This document shows, piece by piece, positions 12,725 to 23,953 of a stretch of DNA of 64,000 bases. The position numbers and the translations under genes were made by a program. The stretch is from Amborella trichopoda. Taxonomy: Eukaryota > Streptophyta > Magnoliopsida > Amborellales > Amborellaceae. The DNA lies in NCBI RefSeq assembly GCF_000471905.2, contig NW_006499751.1:3840344-3904343 (forward strand), read 5' to 3'. Within the stretch, counting starts at the first letter, position 1; each line of letters opens with the position of its first letter. The notes below the pieces were generated by a model. The model was not told the DNA's origin and ran no database searches. It saw nothing but the letters and a program-made list of their open reading frames with translations.

Positions 12725-12732
12725 TATATAAG
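12725..12732 (+). promoter_or_regulatory. TATA box facing the antisense PMD gene
   Basis: TATATAAG lies about 1.0 kb before the first codons of the PMD gene, on the same strand and opposite to the LTR's own sense direction. The following bases (GGGTAAAACCCCATTT, then GTTTTAC) are conserved in the inverted LTR at 42470-42510, which argues that it is a maintained promoter core. The transcription start is not shown. Confidence 0.5.
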
Positions 12733-13390
12733 GGGTAAAACCCCATTTCAACGTTTTACTTTTGGGTAAAACAGTTAAGGAGCTTTAGCAGTGAGTGAGA
12801 GACTTCCCGACAATGATTTTGGCGAGAACACAGGGCACTTAAAGGGGGTTTACAGGTGTCCACCGGTAAGAAATATAGCAAGAAAGTTCTAGTTGGGAAG
12901 AGAGAGCACCGACAGCACTACCAAGGAGCACAAGGGTAATCACGGGGGTTTCTAGCATCCACAAAGAAGCTCCAAGGGGGTCTTGGTGAAGGCTTTGTCG
13001 TGCCAGTGAAGTGAAGGAGGAAGGCTAGAGACCACCTCAGTGATTTGATGGCAAACTTTGGTGGGGCTTCAGGGAGTTTCAGGCAGTTTCCGTCATTGAG
13101 AAGGGAAGAGAAGGTCTGGCAGTGGGTTTCCAGCATCGATATAGGGTTTCCCGATGGCAGTATGAGGTTTTTGGAGAGAAGCCGGGAAGTCACAAGGCAG
13201 TGAACAGTCACTGGCAGCGAATGATCACTGGGGGGTGATGGTCACCATCCATACATGCAAAGACATGTGTCCGACCATGTCACGGCGGGCAGCTGTCAAG
13301 TGATGCGCCTGGGATTCGAGGTGACACGTGTGCAATCTATGGCACATGCGAGCGATTTGAAAATGAATAGCGCTACTAAAAAATCACAGG

Positions 13391-13615
13391 CGGCGATAGT
13401 CTTGATAAACACAGTCGATGTTAGCCCTTGCAAACACGACCGGCGTTAATCCTTGACAAACACGGCCTGTGTTAGCTCTTGAAAACACGGACGATGTTAG
13501 CTCTTGAAAACACAGCCGGTGTTAGCCCTTATCCGACATAGTCGGCGTTAGCCTTTGACAAACTCATCCGGTGTTGGGTTTTAATCGACACAAGCGGTGT
13601 TAGTCACGCGCAACG
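13391..13615. repeat. 25 bp tandem array, about 9 copies
   Basis: Units such as 13416-13440, 13441-13465, 13466-13490 and 13491-13515 are exactly 25 bases with the core GTTAGC(C/T)CTTG and AAACACGG. Later units drift to 26 bases. The array lies between the PMD promoter and the PMD frame. No counterpart was seen in the other copies. Confidence 0.85.
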
Positions 13616-13725
13616 CTAGTCAATGTCATTCACGCACAGTGATAGCCTTGCACCTTAATGATTCACACTTGACAGTGAGCCCTTAGACTCAATCTAGTGG
13701 CCGGGTCTTCATACAAAATCCTGAG

Positions 13726-16700
13726 GTGAAGAACCTTCTAAGGGGAGGAGAGCTTGGCACCAATAAATTTACTGGTGAGAGTCTGGTCAGGGGTGAACCC
13801 ATTTGGTTGGTAGAATCAATATGCAAACCGGAGTGGCCCCTTAGTGTAACTTTCATTATCAACCCGGTTTGTTTTGAGGTCCAGGAAGACAACAATGAGA
13901 ATGTCAGTATTGAAGAAGGGGTGGCCCTCCTTCATTGCATCCATAGGAACGTGGCTTCTGGAGAGAACTTGCCCACATTGGAGAAGAGAATGGTAAAGAC
14001 AAAGGGACTGACGGTCTCCGAGTGCAAGGGGAGCACCAGTATTTGAACGGGTACTCTTCTTGGACCATTAATGTGCTGGGGTCATACAAAAGTGTTCTTG
14101 AGCATGCCTCTCTATTAACTGTCGTGCAGTGTTTAGGAAGCTATTACAACCGATGCTCGAATACCACCAAGGTATTACTAGAGCCATGGAGTCATGCAGG
14201 CAATACATGTCTCCTCAATCATGGTGAAGCCTCCTTGTTAGATCTTCATTTTATCGGTGGGCTATCACTTATAGGCGCGATGTATGACGCACTTGTGCCT
14301 CAGAATTCGGTTATTTTTTATGGTGTCCGCTTGGGGGAGAGGAACCACCCGCTGGTCTTCAGGAGATCTTTGAGATTTACCAGTTGCTTTACTCCATTTC
14401 TAGCAATGGTCATGTGACTTTTGCCGAATGGTTGTAATTCTTTTGCGGGGATTACCCTGAGGAGGCTGGTCCAGGTATTTCAAGAGGAATTGGGAAGGCA
14501 AACGAGAAGGGGACTCCTCTCGTATACCAATCCCAGACTAGTGATAACTCTATCTTTTGCGTCGCATACTTGGCCTAGTTCTTGTGGAAGTTTGCTCTTC
14601 TTGGAGGAGCCGATATGATCCGTCCAAGCACGTTCTATGTGGCTTATGATATGGCGAGGGGGCACCAATATGCCCTTGCGCAACTAGTCCTGTGCAGCAT
14701 CTATTATGGACTGGGAGCTATTTCAAGAGGGAAGGCCTATAAATGCTAAGAGGGGGGCAATGGCCTTGTCAGAGGTGAAGCTGTCCCTAGGGACACCATC
14801 CCCCAGTCACTATGTGTATGGGTGGCCAAGAGCCTATTTCCCTGCCACTTATATTAGAAATTCAGCCATGGGGGAGAAGATGTGCCCCTTCTTGATGAGA
14901 ATTGCCTGGAAGAAGGTTGTCTTTCACACCCCGGGGAATGCTTGTAATTTGTTCAGGAATGATACTTCTTGCATACGTCGGATCCCCTTTTTGGTCGGGG
15001 GTCATACTAATCAGGCCTTATTGATGAGATGGGTAAGGAGCTAGATGGTGCTCTTGCTACATTTGGGAGCTCATTTTTATCTTGAGTATCAAAGGGGAAG
15101 TTTTGCCCTGTCGGACCCCCTATAGCGTCAGGCTCGAAGGGTACTTTCCTCATTGTTTCACTCGTCAGCACGAGCTCGATCAGAGTTTCCCCTTCTTTAT
15201 ATTCTTCAAGAAGCACCATGGCAGAGTGAATGTAGGAAAGAAGGAAGAGCTAGGGACTCTTCATGAATCATGGCTTCCAAAGCACATTCGCACCGCATGG
15301 TGCACATTTTTAGATGACAGAGGTCAATAAGTACGCGGTACCACACTTTGGTAGAAGGGTCCGAGCATTCGAGGCTTATGCGTGCTAGTGGAGGATCATC
15401 AACCAAGGGTATTGAGAGGTTGATCACCCCTGGAAAGGACAGAACTGTAACTGGTACCAAGATACTAGGCAAAGGAAGATCTTCAAGACTCCTCCTTTAA
15501 ACGATGACTTTAACTTGGACTACCCCAGAAACTGGTGGGTTCTTGAGATACCCCGAGAGATAGTAGGGGACGATTCTTCGCCGCAGTTTCTTGCCATGGA
15601 GAAGAAGACAGGGAGCCTTTTTAATAACCTCACTTCTATCTTTCAATGGAAGTAGGGTAGCAAGGTCCCTGGTCATGAATGGCGCCCAATTCAAGACTTG
15701 AATGCCTTGAAAGGGAGCGGCCCCCATAGCGCTCTTACTGCTGGCTCTTCTCGTGGGAGGAGTTCTGAGACAACTGCTCCTTCCCAATAGGAGGAAAAAA
15801 GAGGTAGCGCTCTGCCTCCGTTGGTACTGGGGCACCACCTCGTGCTGCTAGGCCCCATCCAAAACGCAAGAGTGTCAGGCTTCCTGTCATTTTAGAACCA
15901 GCAGATAGATCTTCATCTTCCGCCTCCTCAGATTCACTCGCTACTCCATTTGAGTCATCCTCTGTCCTTTTTCCATCATCTTCTACTTCTCTTGAGCCAT
16001 TTTCTACCTCTTCAGAGACTGAGGTAAATGACTTCAGGTCCTTTAATCCTATTGTCATTACTTCGGATAAAGAGGGGACACCTGAGCTTGGGGTGGTGCC
16101 CCAGGTTCCCAGAGCGAATCTTAAGTTAGATCTGATCTTAGTGAAGATTAATGGCGCTAGAGATCAAGGTCCTATAGTTGCTGCTCACGGGGCGGAACCT
16201 GAATTTGATAGGGCCTCTGAACCTCAAGAGGTTGCTGCCCCGACCAAGGCTGGAGTTGTATTCATGGGTGGTGAAGGCCCAAGCATCCCTCAGGAGGAGA
16301 AGCCTGTGGTTGATAAGGCCCCCGAGTATCATGAAGATGCTGCTTCAGGTGATGAAATTATGGGTGATGCAAACCCAGGCCATTCTCAGGGGGAGGATCT
16401 TGAGGGCTCAAAGGTAGTGGCCAAGAAGAGCGTAGGTCCTAAAGAGTGATGGTCCCAATGGATGAAGTACAAAGGGAGAAGGTGGGCCCTAAACTCGTAG
16501 AGGCTGAGGTGGCTGTTCAGGAGGATGAAGATCAAGGAGAAGTGGTTGGCCCTAAGCTTATTGAGGCGGTACCAAAGGGTGAGAGGTAAGGAGAAGTGGC
16601 TACTTTGGAGAATGATGAGACTGGAGTGGTGGCCCCAGCGGTTGAGAGCCAAGGAGAAGCTGATATTATAATGATTGAGTCTACTGAGGGGGAGACTGTG

Positions 16701-17610
16701 ATGGAGGGCCCAGTAGTAGAATCTGTTCCTGAGAGGGTCGAACCTGATGAGAACAGGATCGTGAGTGAAGGGCCAGGTGAGGAGGCTAGCGTTGAGGGGA
16801 CCGAGCAGCGTGAGACTGGGGCTCCTTTTGAATCTGAGGAGCACGAGGCTTTAGGTTTCGTGATTGCTTCAGAAGAGCCAGTGATTCACGTGGCTATCAT
16901 CCCTTTGAGCCCCATCATTGAAACTGAAACTCCTTTCGTCGTGGTGGCCCCAATAGCACCGTTTATGCCCCATTTCAGCGGGGTACCTAGCATGAACATG
17001 GATATGCTTCGTGTGCGCATTCAAAAGTTAAAGGAACTGCCCTTCGCTGATCTCGACAACGCAATCCAGAAGCTAAGGGAATTTTCCCTTCTAGGGCACG
17101 CGCAAGAAGTCCTCCCCTACTTTGATTGTGTCATAAACGAGCTAGAGGGATGGCGAATAGAGGCACTTCAACAGGAAACAGCTGCACGATAATTAGAGTA
17201 TTCTCACTTGGCCTCTCTAGAAGCCTCTCTCATGCGTCATCGTGAATAATTAGAGTCCCGTACACAAAAGAGGGATGTTGTGGCTTCTAGGAGATCTAAT
17301 CTCAATGAAGGTGCGAACGCTCGCTTCAACAAAATGACGGCCCTGAAGGCAGAGATACGGAGGATGAAGGAGGAGTTTGATGGGCTCGATTAGGAGGAAA
17401 AATTTTGGGAGGCAGAAGATGAGCTCATAGCCAAGGAAATATCGGCACTTAACTACACCCTGGAGGAGGAAACCGCCTCTTTAGAACAAGAGGCTCAATT
17501 GGTGATTAACTTGAAGAGATGCATCCAACGTGTCAAGGCTTCTTCTACAGCTTTCAGAGCGAAGATTAATGAGATCACTAATCGTGTTTTAAAGTGTCAA
17601 TTTGTCCCTT
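13726..17610 (+). pseudogene. PMD/coiled-coil protein gene 1 (retrotransposon antisense gene), decayed
   Basis: Successive frames give one long protein. The N-terminus runs MKNLLRGGELGTNKF from ATG 13726. The PMD body contains LLNHGEASLLDLHFIGGLS (about 14210-14270), STFYVAYDMARGHQYALAQL (14624-14690) and the signature GYFPHCFTRQHELDQ (about 15138-15180). A Ser-rich segment follows, then a Glu-rich acidic segment (16090-16900) and a C-terminal coiled coil (17000-17580). PMD proteins are related to MAIN/MAIL1 of plants and also occur inside some Ty3 elements; their biochemical role there is unknown. Its strand is opposite to the protease-spacer that follows it. At least six frameshifts and several stops (for example near 14410, 16447 and 17190) make it a pseudogene. 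It is 55-65% alike by eye to gene 2 at 28255. Confidence 0.82.
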
Positions 17611-17825
17611 TCTCATTTTTCTTTCTTTATATAATGATACTTGTAGCGATCTCTGAATTTATTAATGAAATACTTCTTTTTCTCCTCTATCTCATTCTGA
17701 TGCGTGACTTTATTCTTTCTTTTTGCTTTTCTGCACTTCATCTCTCGCACTTGGGTACACGACGTTTCAGGGCATTCACTGTTTCTTCTCGGAGACCCCT
17801 ATGCCTTGCTTTGTCTTGTGACTAG

Positions 17826-18965
17826 CTAATGTGGTTTCAATGACCTCGAATGGGAGAGTGGTTGCCTCCTCCCCTCTTAGCGTTTGGTTGGATAGGGACT
17901 CATAATTCATTCTTCTCATTATTTGATGAGCCTGCTCACTATAAATAAGTCCAATCAGGAGGGACTTTGGCTTCTATTCGAGGTGCATTCACTCAAGCTC
18001 ATTATAGTCCTTGGTCTCCAACACTAAATCCTTTAGATGTTTTGAGGCGATATGCATTACCTCAAATTAGTTCTGGAGACTGCGAACCTTGCTTCTCAAC
18101 GTTGCCAGGGGACCCTACTCTTGAGGGCGAGATGGCTATCCTTTCTCCGACTGCTCTTCTCTCACAGAATCAGGGAAGCGCATGACCTGTAGCTGACTAC
18201 AAGCCTTAGCTGACCCTGCGGTGGGATGAGGAGCATCCTCTTTGCTTAGGGAAACTGGGATTTGGAGTACCTTTCGCAGTGGCTGGTGCTTCAGTTCTGC
18301 TTCTAAGAGTACAATGGGGACATGCATGACTTTTTGATGATCTAGCGTGTAGGTGACCTTTGGGGCTGGAAGATCTATCCCCAAGACTTCCTCAGTCTCA
18401 AGAGTGACTTCTGATTCATCGTCTTGCAAAGGTGGCTCAGGAATGGAAGTAGAGGGAGAAGCCTCATCTTCAGGTGAAAATGGAGTTTCCTCAGAGATGG
18501 TGGATGGCATACTGGGATGAATGGGAGTCAGAGGGAGGATTTTTCCTTGTCTTTCCTCCTCTTCGAATATGTTCACGAGTGTTCACCCAATGTCCTCAAC
18601 ATCTTCATGAGGCGAGGGTTCTGTCTTCCTCACAGACTTTTGTAGAACTTTCAGCTATCAAGGAGACGAAAACCTATGTCAAGTAAGAGATGAAAAGGTC
18701 GCCGACTGCTACTAAGAACCTAACAGAACTTTTCAAAATGTGGGTTCTAAAACCACTTGTGTAGGTCGGGGTTTAGAATTGGGGGCCGGCCGCTACGCGG
18801 CGCTTCATTAATGAAAGAAGTTCGCTGGGCCTTATTTTCAGTAGTAAGGTGTTCCTGGATTTCTTGTTCGGGCCGTTCATCGTCATTTGGCTTTTAGGGT
18901 GACACCGAATTTGTGAAGTAATACTTGGCAAGAACATAGTGAGTCAGGAAATGGTCTTTTATCAG
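17826..18965 (-). pseudogene. Protease C-terminus and acidic spacer of the non-autonomous element, copy 1
   Basis: The minus-strand frame 18576-18136 (starting MNIFEEEERQGKILPLTP) matches the spacer after the protease at 32839-32150, including the acidic run and DHQKVMHVPIVLLEAELKHQ. The stretch 18965-18880 matches the protease tail (a YADAKYYFT-like sequence). Towards 17850 the match continues with codons for HIMRRMNYE-like residues, ending next to the 3' end of the oppositely transcribed PMD gene. An LTR fragment cuts it at 18966. Confidence 0.75.
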
Positions 18966-19553
18966 GCTGCTGACTGCAACTTTCTTCACGGATCAAAAAC
19001 TTCTCTCTAGCGTTTCTTCTTGCTCGGGTATCGTCACGAGGCGTGCCACATATCAAAATGCTTGTCTTGACGAGATGAACATGCTCACAAAATTTGAGCG
19101 TGATCTGACACGGGACGAATGAGATATGGCCCCTAAAATTCACTACCCGAGACTGTAAAAATAGACACCTTTAATGGTGATTTGGTGTAGGGAGGGCTCA
19201 TGGGAATAGTGTGCAGCCAACCCCTTTTTGGTATTTTACTCATAACTTTCTCATGGAGTGCTCGATTAAGATGAAACTTGAAAAATAGTCCCACAGCTTT
19301 TTGACGCACCGAAAATATAGCTCTAGTTACAGGGTGCTACTAGCTGATTTTTTGAAATTGTTTCTTTGTTTGTACTGCCTTAGACATATCTGATTATGAT
19401 GAAACATGATAGGTGACCTTTTGAAGTGCTTAAGAATATTTCTACATGTTTTAGGGAAAAGAATTCCACTGTATGTCATGGCTCTATTGATCAGCTTCCT
19501 CTTTATTCTGCATCGGGGACCCATGGTGCTGAAAAATGTCTTCAAACAATTGT
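18966..19553 (-). mobile_element. LTR fragment (copy c), minus orientation
   Basis: The sequence from GCTGCTGACTGCAACTTTC to GTGCTGAAAAATGTCTTC matches 62700-63260 and 9020-9500. It joins protease sequence on the left and a PMD gene on the right, so it is a rearranged or inserted piece without either LTR terminus. Confidence 0.75.
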
Positions 19554-19554
19554 G

Positions 19555-20881
19555 TATCAACCTTCTACTTCCACTGATGTTCATTCCATCATGGGTGTGC
19601 GACTATTACGGGCTGCCTATTCTTCACACAATCAATGGGTTGATATGGAGTTGTTGGTCTGAAATCCAGAGCGGTCTCAGGCCACTGAATTGATCCATGT
19701 TTTCCTTTTTGTGCTGTTGAGATCCGTTTTTTTTCCAAGTGGTCGTAAAACAATTTGTAGTTCTCTTGTTCCTTTAGCCCATGCCTTCTGGGAGTGAGCA
19801 AGTTACACCATTGTTTCGGCCATGTTGGCGAGCATTTACTGAGGTCTTCACGCGAGGTGACCAATTCATCGAGGGTAGTATCCTGATTTTGTAGGTATAT
19901 TTTTTAACTCCTTTTGCTTTATTTTTTCCCCTGCAACTCAATTTTTCTTCTCTTTTTGGCTCCTATATCCCATATTTGTGCCATAAAAAGTTACTGAAAA
20001 AGGCCTAGGTCGATCCGGGAGGGTCTGAGTTGGGCGACATTGGTGGTGTCACCCCCACAAGCTGGGTGATACCAGTAGTGTCGCCCTGGTCATCTTGTTC
20101 CAGATGGGTCTAGGGTTCTTAGTTGTTGTTTTGTGACATGTTGAGGTGTTTTTAGCTTCTGTTTTTCTACAGATTTGAGCCTATGAACACATTGCCTTTG
20201 TCTATCCTCCTCGATCAACCACGCTGTATCTGCAGCTCTGGGACTGGTGTATGTCAATGACTCCACCCGACCTCGAGACATCAATTATTGTCGATGGGTT
20301 TTGGATGAGTTGTCGTCCTTTGATTAGGTGATCAGGGGTCCTGAGAATGTGCCCCTGTTTCTGCCTGCTATGGGTAATTCATGTTTCATTCTAGCGGGGC
20401 AGTACTTCACAGAGGGGTATTTCCCTCAAAGGGTACTTCGCCAGTTTCGTCATATTCAGCATTGTACTTCTCCTGGAGAAGCGATGGATCGCCGCCCTAT
20501 TTTTCCTCTTCAATGGCACTTTTCCACCTTACTAGTCTAGGCAGGTTTGTCATGAAAGGGGAAGAAGTCTTCTTTTAGTGAGGGGTTGGTTAAGTAAGAC
20601 AAGCCCACGACCACCTCCAATTACGATTCTTGGTGGGACTGTGCTTCCCCTCTTCCATTGTGCCCAAAGTTTTTGAGATTCCATGATGAACGCTCTGCCC
20701 CTGCTCGGGATCTCGTGTCTTCTAGAGAAGATAATGTCTCTTCTTCAAATAAGCGGGTTAAATAGAATGAGGATGCTTTTAGCATCAGTTTGGAAGATGC
20801 TGAAGTTGAATTGGCTCAATGGGTGGCCTTCGTGGCTAAACTCAAGGAGAAGGATGTTGATCTGAAGCCGAAGACTGAATA
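19555..20881 (+). pseudogene. PMD protein gene 3, two exons with intron, decayed
   Basis: Exon 1 (about 19555-19894) encodes AAYSSHNQWVDMELLV and then FPSGRKTICSSLVPLAHAFW. Exon 2 (20173-20881) encodes AYEHIAFVYPPR, then GQYFTEGYFPQRVLRQF at about 20398-20449 (the PMD signature), and a YDSWWD motif near 20619. A Lys/Glu-rich tail ends at 20881. The intron 19895-20172 has GTATAT at the donor and TTTTTCTACAG at the acceptor, and joins the frame where family members read LQ-IWAYEH. The last codon of exon 1 is TAG where Gln is expected, and the second codon of exon 2 is TGA where Trp is expected. A frameshift near 20240 and further stops confirm decay. The protein differs clearly from genes 1 and 2, so it belongs to another element, probably the pol fragment at 21641-22612 on the other strand. 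Confidence 0.75.
20032..20086. repeat. Two 8-7-8 hairpins in the intron of PMD gene 3
   Basis: GGGCGACA, seven bases, TGTCACCC (20032-20054) and GGGTGATA, seven bases, TGTCGCCC (20064-20086) form two short hairpins. Three or more related units lie in the LTR at 56566-56650. Confidence 0.75.
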
Positions 20882-21640
20882 GCCAAAGCATTTTTCTCTT
20901 CTTCGTTTTTTTTTTGGCATGAATAAGTTGACCTTGTCATCAATCTCCTTTTTAATACTTCTTTTGTTTTATTGAAGTTCGTTGGGACAGTAAAAATTTC
21001 GATCATAGGACTAAGTTTGATGGTGTGAATGCGTGTAATAAGCCCATTTCAATGGTTGAATAAAATCAGAGTTTTGAGCTACCCAAAATTTTTTTTTCTG
21101 TTCTTCTTGATGTTCTGTAATCATGTAATCTTTTTTTTTATTATTTACTCCTTGTTGTTGCCCCTGTTGGGAGGTCTTTTCCAACTAGCCCCTGTTATGG
21201 GGAGTTTGAAAACTTTTTTTTTACTGTGTCCATTGGGGTGCTCAACTTGCCCCTGTTGGAGGGTTCTTGCTCATCAATAAGTGTGTGATTTTATTTGTCG
21301 AAGCATAGTGGAACACTTTCTTTGCACATACTTTTCAAACTGAATTCCTACACATTCAGTCCCCTAGTGGTAGGGTTTTTGTCTCGAATTTCTGGCTATT
21401 GGGTCATCGTCTGCACACACAGGGATGAGCTTGCCTCATTTTGGCTCAGGGGATCCAATCAAGAGAGAAATGCTCCCAGACTAGCCAATATCATCATTGG
21501 CGAAGTTCACCCATCTCTGATATGTGGTAGTTGACAGTTATACAATAATGGAGTGCCTAGCTAGTTTCAAGCCTTCATAACAGGCATAAGAAGTTGGCTT
21601 CGAGAATAGGCCGGACGACTAACAGTTTAACCTCTTATAG
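20882..21640. other. Unassigned T-rich stretch between PMD gene 3 and pol fragment
   Basis: No domain was recognised on either strand. The DNA is T-rich on this strand. Three degenerate repeats of GCCCCTGTTGGGAGG-like sequence lie at about 21165-21265. By position it should be the integrase end and 3' untranslated part of the minus-strand element. Confidence 0.4.
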
Positions 21641-22612
21641 TGATGGTGGAAGTCCTTTCTAAAAGAGTTTTGAAAATGGATAGTCTTAACAATCAAATTA
21701 AAAAAGCATTTTCAAAAGGGACAGACCTTACAGTTTTACCACCTGTGGCCCCTTTGGTGGTCATTTTCTTTATTATGTTTTACCCAAAGATGATGAAAGG
21801 ATTTCCTTGTGAGATTGTGAGAACTCAAAAGTCTCAAAGTTGTTGTTTTACCTTTGGAGATTTCATCCTATGCTTTGCGGGTCCTGGATTCTTACCGAGC
21901 TTCCATCTTGGAGAAGTCTCGACGTTCTTCCAAGGTTTGTCGAAGTCACTTCGGTGTTTCATTCAGGTCACCCTCTTTCAGTAGGGACAGAACATCGTGG
22001 AACCATGGTTTTTCCTTAACTAGTGCATCTGAAGCTACGAGAGACACTTCCCCATCGTTCTCATTTCTTGCTTTATTTCTTTTTCGATCTTTGGTGGGGA
22101 AGGGTCATGTTTGTTCATGATGTAGAATGGCAGCATGGTGATTTATGAAGGAATATCAACCATTGAAGCAAGGGTCGCAAGGGTGTCGACGAACCGATTA
22201 TTTTCCCTTATTACGTACTGAAAAGTGATTTTCTTAAATTATGGGATCATCTTTTCCACCTTTTCTGGTTAGGATTTGAGCTTTTCTTCTTTCACCTTCC
22301 AAATCCCTTGAACTTGGTTTATGACGAGTAAGGAGTAACCAATCACTCATATTTGTTGGATTTTCATTCCCATAGCATTCGTGAGCCCAGCTATCAAGGC
22401 TTCATATTCAGCAATGTTAATGGTACATGGGAAATTCAATCTGATGGTTGTTGGCATTAAAATCTTCTCGGGTGAGCATAGTATGATACCTACACTAACC
22501 CGTATTCATTCCTGGTACCATCGAAGTATAGCTCCCAAATTGATTCCTCAATTATGAAGAGGTGCTCATCAAGGAGATCTGTGCTGATGAGAGTGTTATT
22601 TGACAGTGCGTG
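21641..22612 (-). pseudogene. Tat pol fragment: second RNase H and linker to integrase
   Basis: On the minus strand, DEHLFIIEESIWELYFDGT (about 22575-22515) and AEYEALIAGLTNAMGMK (about 22415-22365) are the aRNase H active-site blocks. They are followed by a decayed linker with KPWFHDVLSLL near 22010. There are many stops. The upstream end is cut exactly at 22613 by the terminus of LTR copy d, at the codons for HALPDN. Integrase could not be traced further towards 21000. The second RNase H again assigns it to the Tat group. Confidence 0.75.
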
Positions 22613-23947
22613 TGGTTAGGTGCTTTGATCTTGCCCTCCGAATCTAAGTGATTTTGAGGCATGTGTCTCGGGTTTCTGATGAACCCGGGATTTGAGATAG
22701 CTCTCTCGAAACCATGCCCGAGGGCAAGGTAGATATACCAACCAATGAGAGAGTCATTTTAGGTGGGTTCAAGACTTACTCGGGCTGGCTCATGTGGGTG
22801 CCCTCTTAGATCACGAAGAAAGCCCCCTAGCTGCTTGAGCTGGTTCGGAATCGCCTCCCCTGACCTGTAATCCTCTTGTTTTTTGTGCACAACACTTCTA
22901 TAGTTAATTTGTAAGACAAGTGGGTCAAAGGGACCCACCCTTGTTTTAGGGCAATGCACATTCACATGAGAAGGCAATGAAGGGCAAGGTTCAGTGAAAA
23001 ATAGAAAAGAGAAGAGAGTTTGACATTGGGGTGAGACTAGCATGAAAACCAGAAATTACCGACTCGGAGTGGTAGCAAGACGGGCATGGCTCTCAAGACC
23101 AACATGGCAGCAATACTACTCGAAATCGAGGTCAGCGCATTGGTGATAGGCTAGGTCTATCCTCAGTCATGTGAGAGGAGAAAGAGGTGAAGAGGAAAGA
23201 ACGAGACGACTAAGAGAAGGGCAGATCCAGACGTCAATAGGCATCATGGTGGGCAATGCAAGGAGACGGTGCATCCCTTGTGGATGGCGCTAGCTCCTGA
23301 CGAGGCACACAGTGATAGTTTCTCCTAGGTCACACGTTGATAGGCACAGGACACAGGGAGAACTGTGACAAGCACTGGGCATGAGGAGGAGGCTCGCAGA
23401 TGGCGATCAGTGTTGCCAAAGCCCCTAGCGGGCGACGATAGGTATCATCGTCTGCACTAGACGCGAGACCGGGAGAGAACCCTATAGGTGTCAACAAACT
23501 TCGCCTTGTACGTTCTTTGCCGAGACGTCACAGTTACGTCTATGGGTGGCGATAGGTAGCACCATCTACAGACTTCTCTGGAAGAAAGAGATAGACGAAT
23601 AGAAGGGGAGGGGGACTCGTGCATGGCGCTGCCATCCCCATGCACAACCCGTGGAACCAAGGGAGAGGCATGCACTTCCACTGTCGTGCACGACCTATGC
23701 AAGGAACTCAAACGAAGAAGAGGGAGAATAGAGGGGATAAGAGAGAGAGAAGAGGAAAATATAAAAAAGAGAGGGAAGGTTTACCTCAAACCTAAGGGTA
23801 CTGATCAAAATTTTCTCTCACCTCACTCCCTCTCTCAAGCGTGACACCACCATGGTAAAAAAGACAAACTTGTATTAAGCAACAACTCTCTCTTGTGTGT
23901 GTATGCATGTGTCTCTGCTTTTTTTTTCTGCATACAATGATGGTACG

Positions 23948-23953
23948 TATATA
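23948..23953 (-). promoter_or_regulatory. LTR TATA box (reverse), copy d
   Basis: TATATA, with GGTACG on its left, lies in the conserved block GTACGTATATA that is found intact at 62024-62036. Confidence 0.5.

Larger units (their letters stand above)
5769..13700 (-). mobile_element. Very long LTR (copy b) of the Tat family, minus orientation
   Basis: It starts at 5769 with TGTTAGATACC, a decayed form of the TGGTTAGG terminus, directly after the RNase H codons. Sequence to about 9700 is the reverse of copies a, e and f but belongs to a subtype with long purine tracts and a TATTTATA box, also seen at 56956-59150. Beyond that lie a 41 bp array, a spacer shared with 26320-26650 and with the reverse of 44580-44940, 35 bp arrays, and an outward TATA box at 12725. 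The inner edge next to the PMD gene is not resolved: similarity to the reverse of 42000-42500 fades after about 12850. Length would be at least 7 kb, long for an LTR. Confidence 0.7.
5769..18965 (-). mobile_element. Non-autonomous Tat-type element, copy 1 (3' half)
   Basis: Read on the minus strand: protease-spacer coding (18965-17826), then a PMD/coiled-coil gene in antisense (17610-13726), then the LTR (13700-5769). No RT or integrase lies between spacer and LTR. The same order and the same spacer/PMD junction recur at 22613-34975. The 5' half is cut by an LTR fragment at 18966. Gag was not found on this copy. Confidence 0.65.

Noticed and set aside
13900..15300. True aminotransferase enzyme
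   Set aside because: The 'aminotransferase-like' label of PMD is historical; no pyridoxal-binding motif is seen.
16386..16844. Minus-strand frame of 152 codons opposite the acidic region of PMD gene 1, and similar ones at 30719-31093
   Set aside because: Shadow of a Glu/Gly-rich coding region; no family resemblance.
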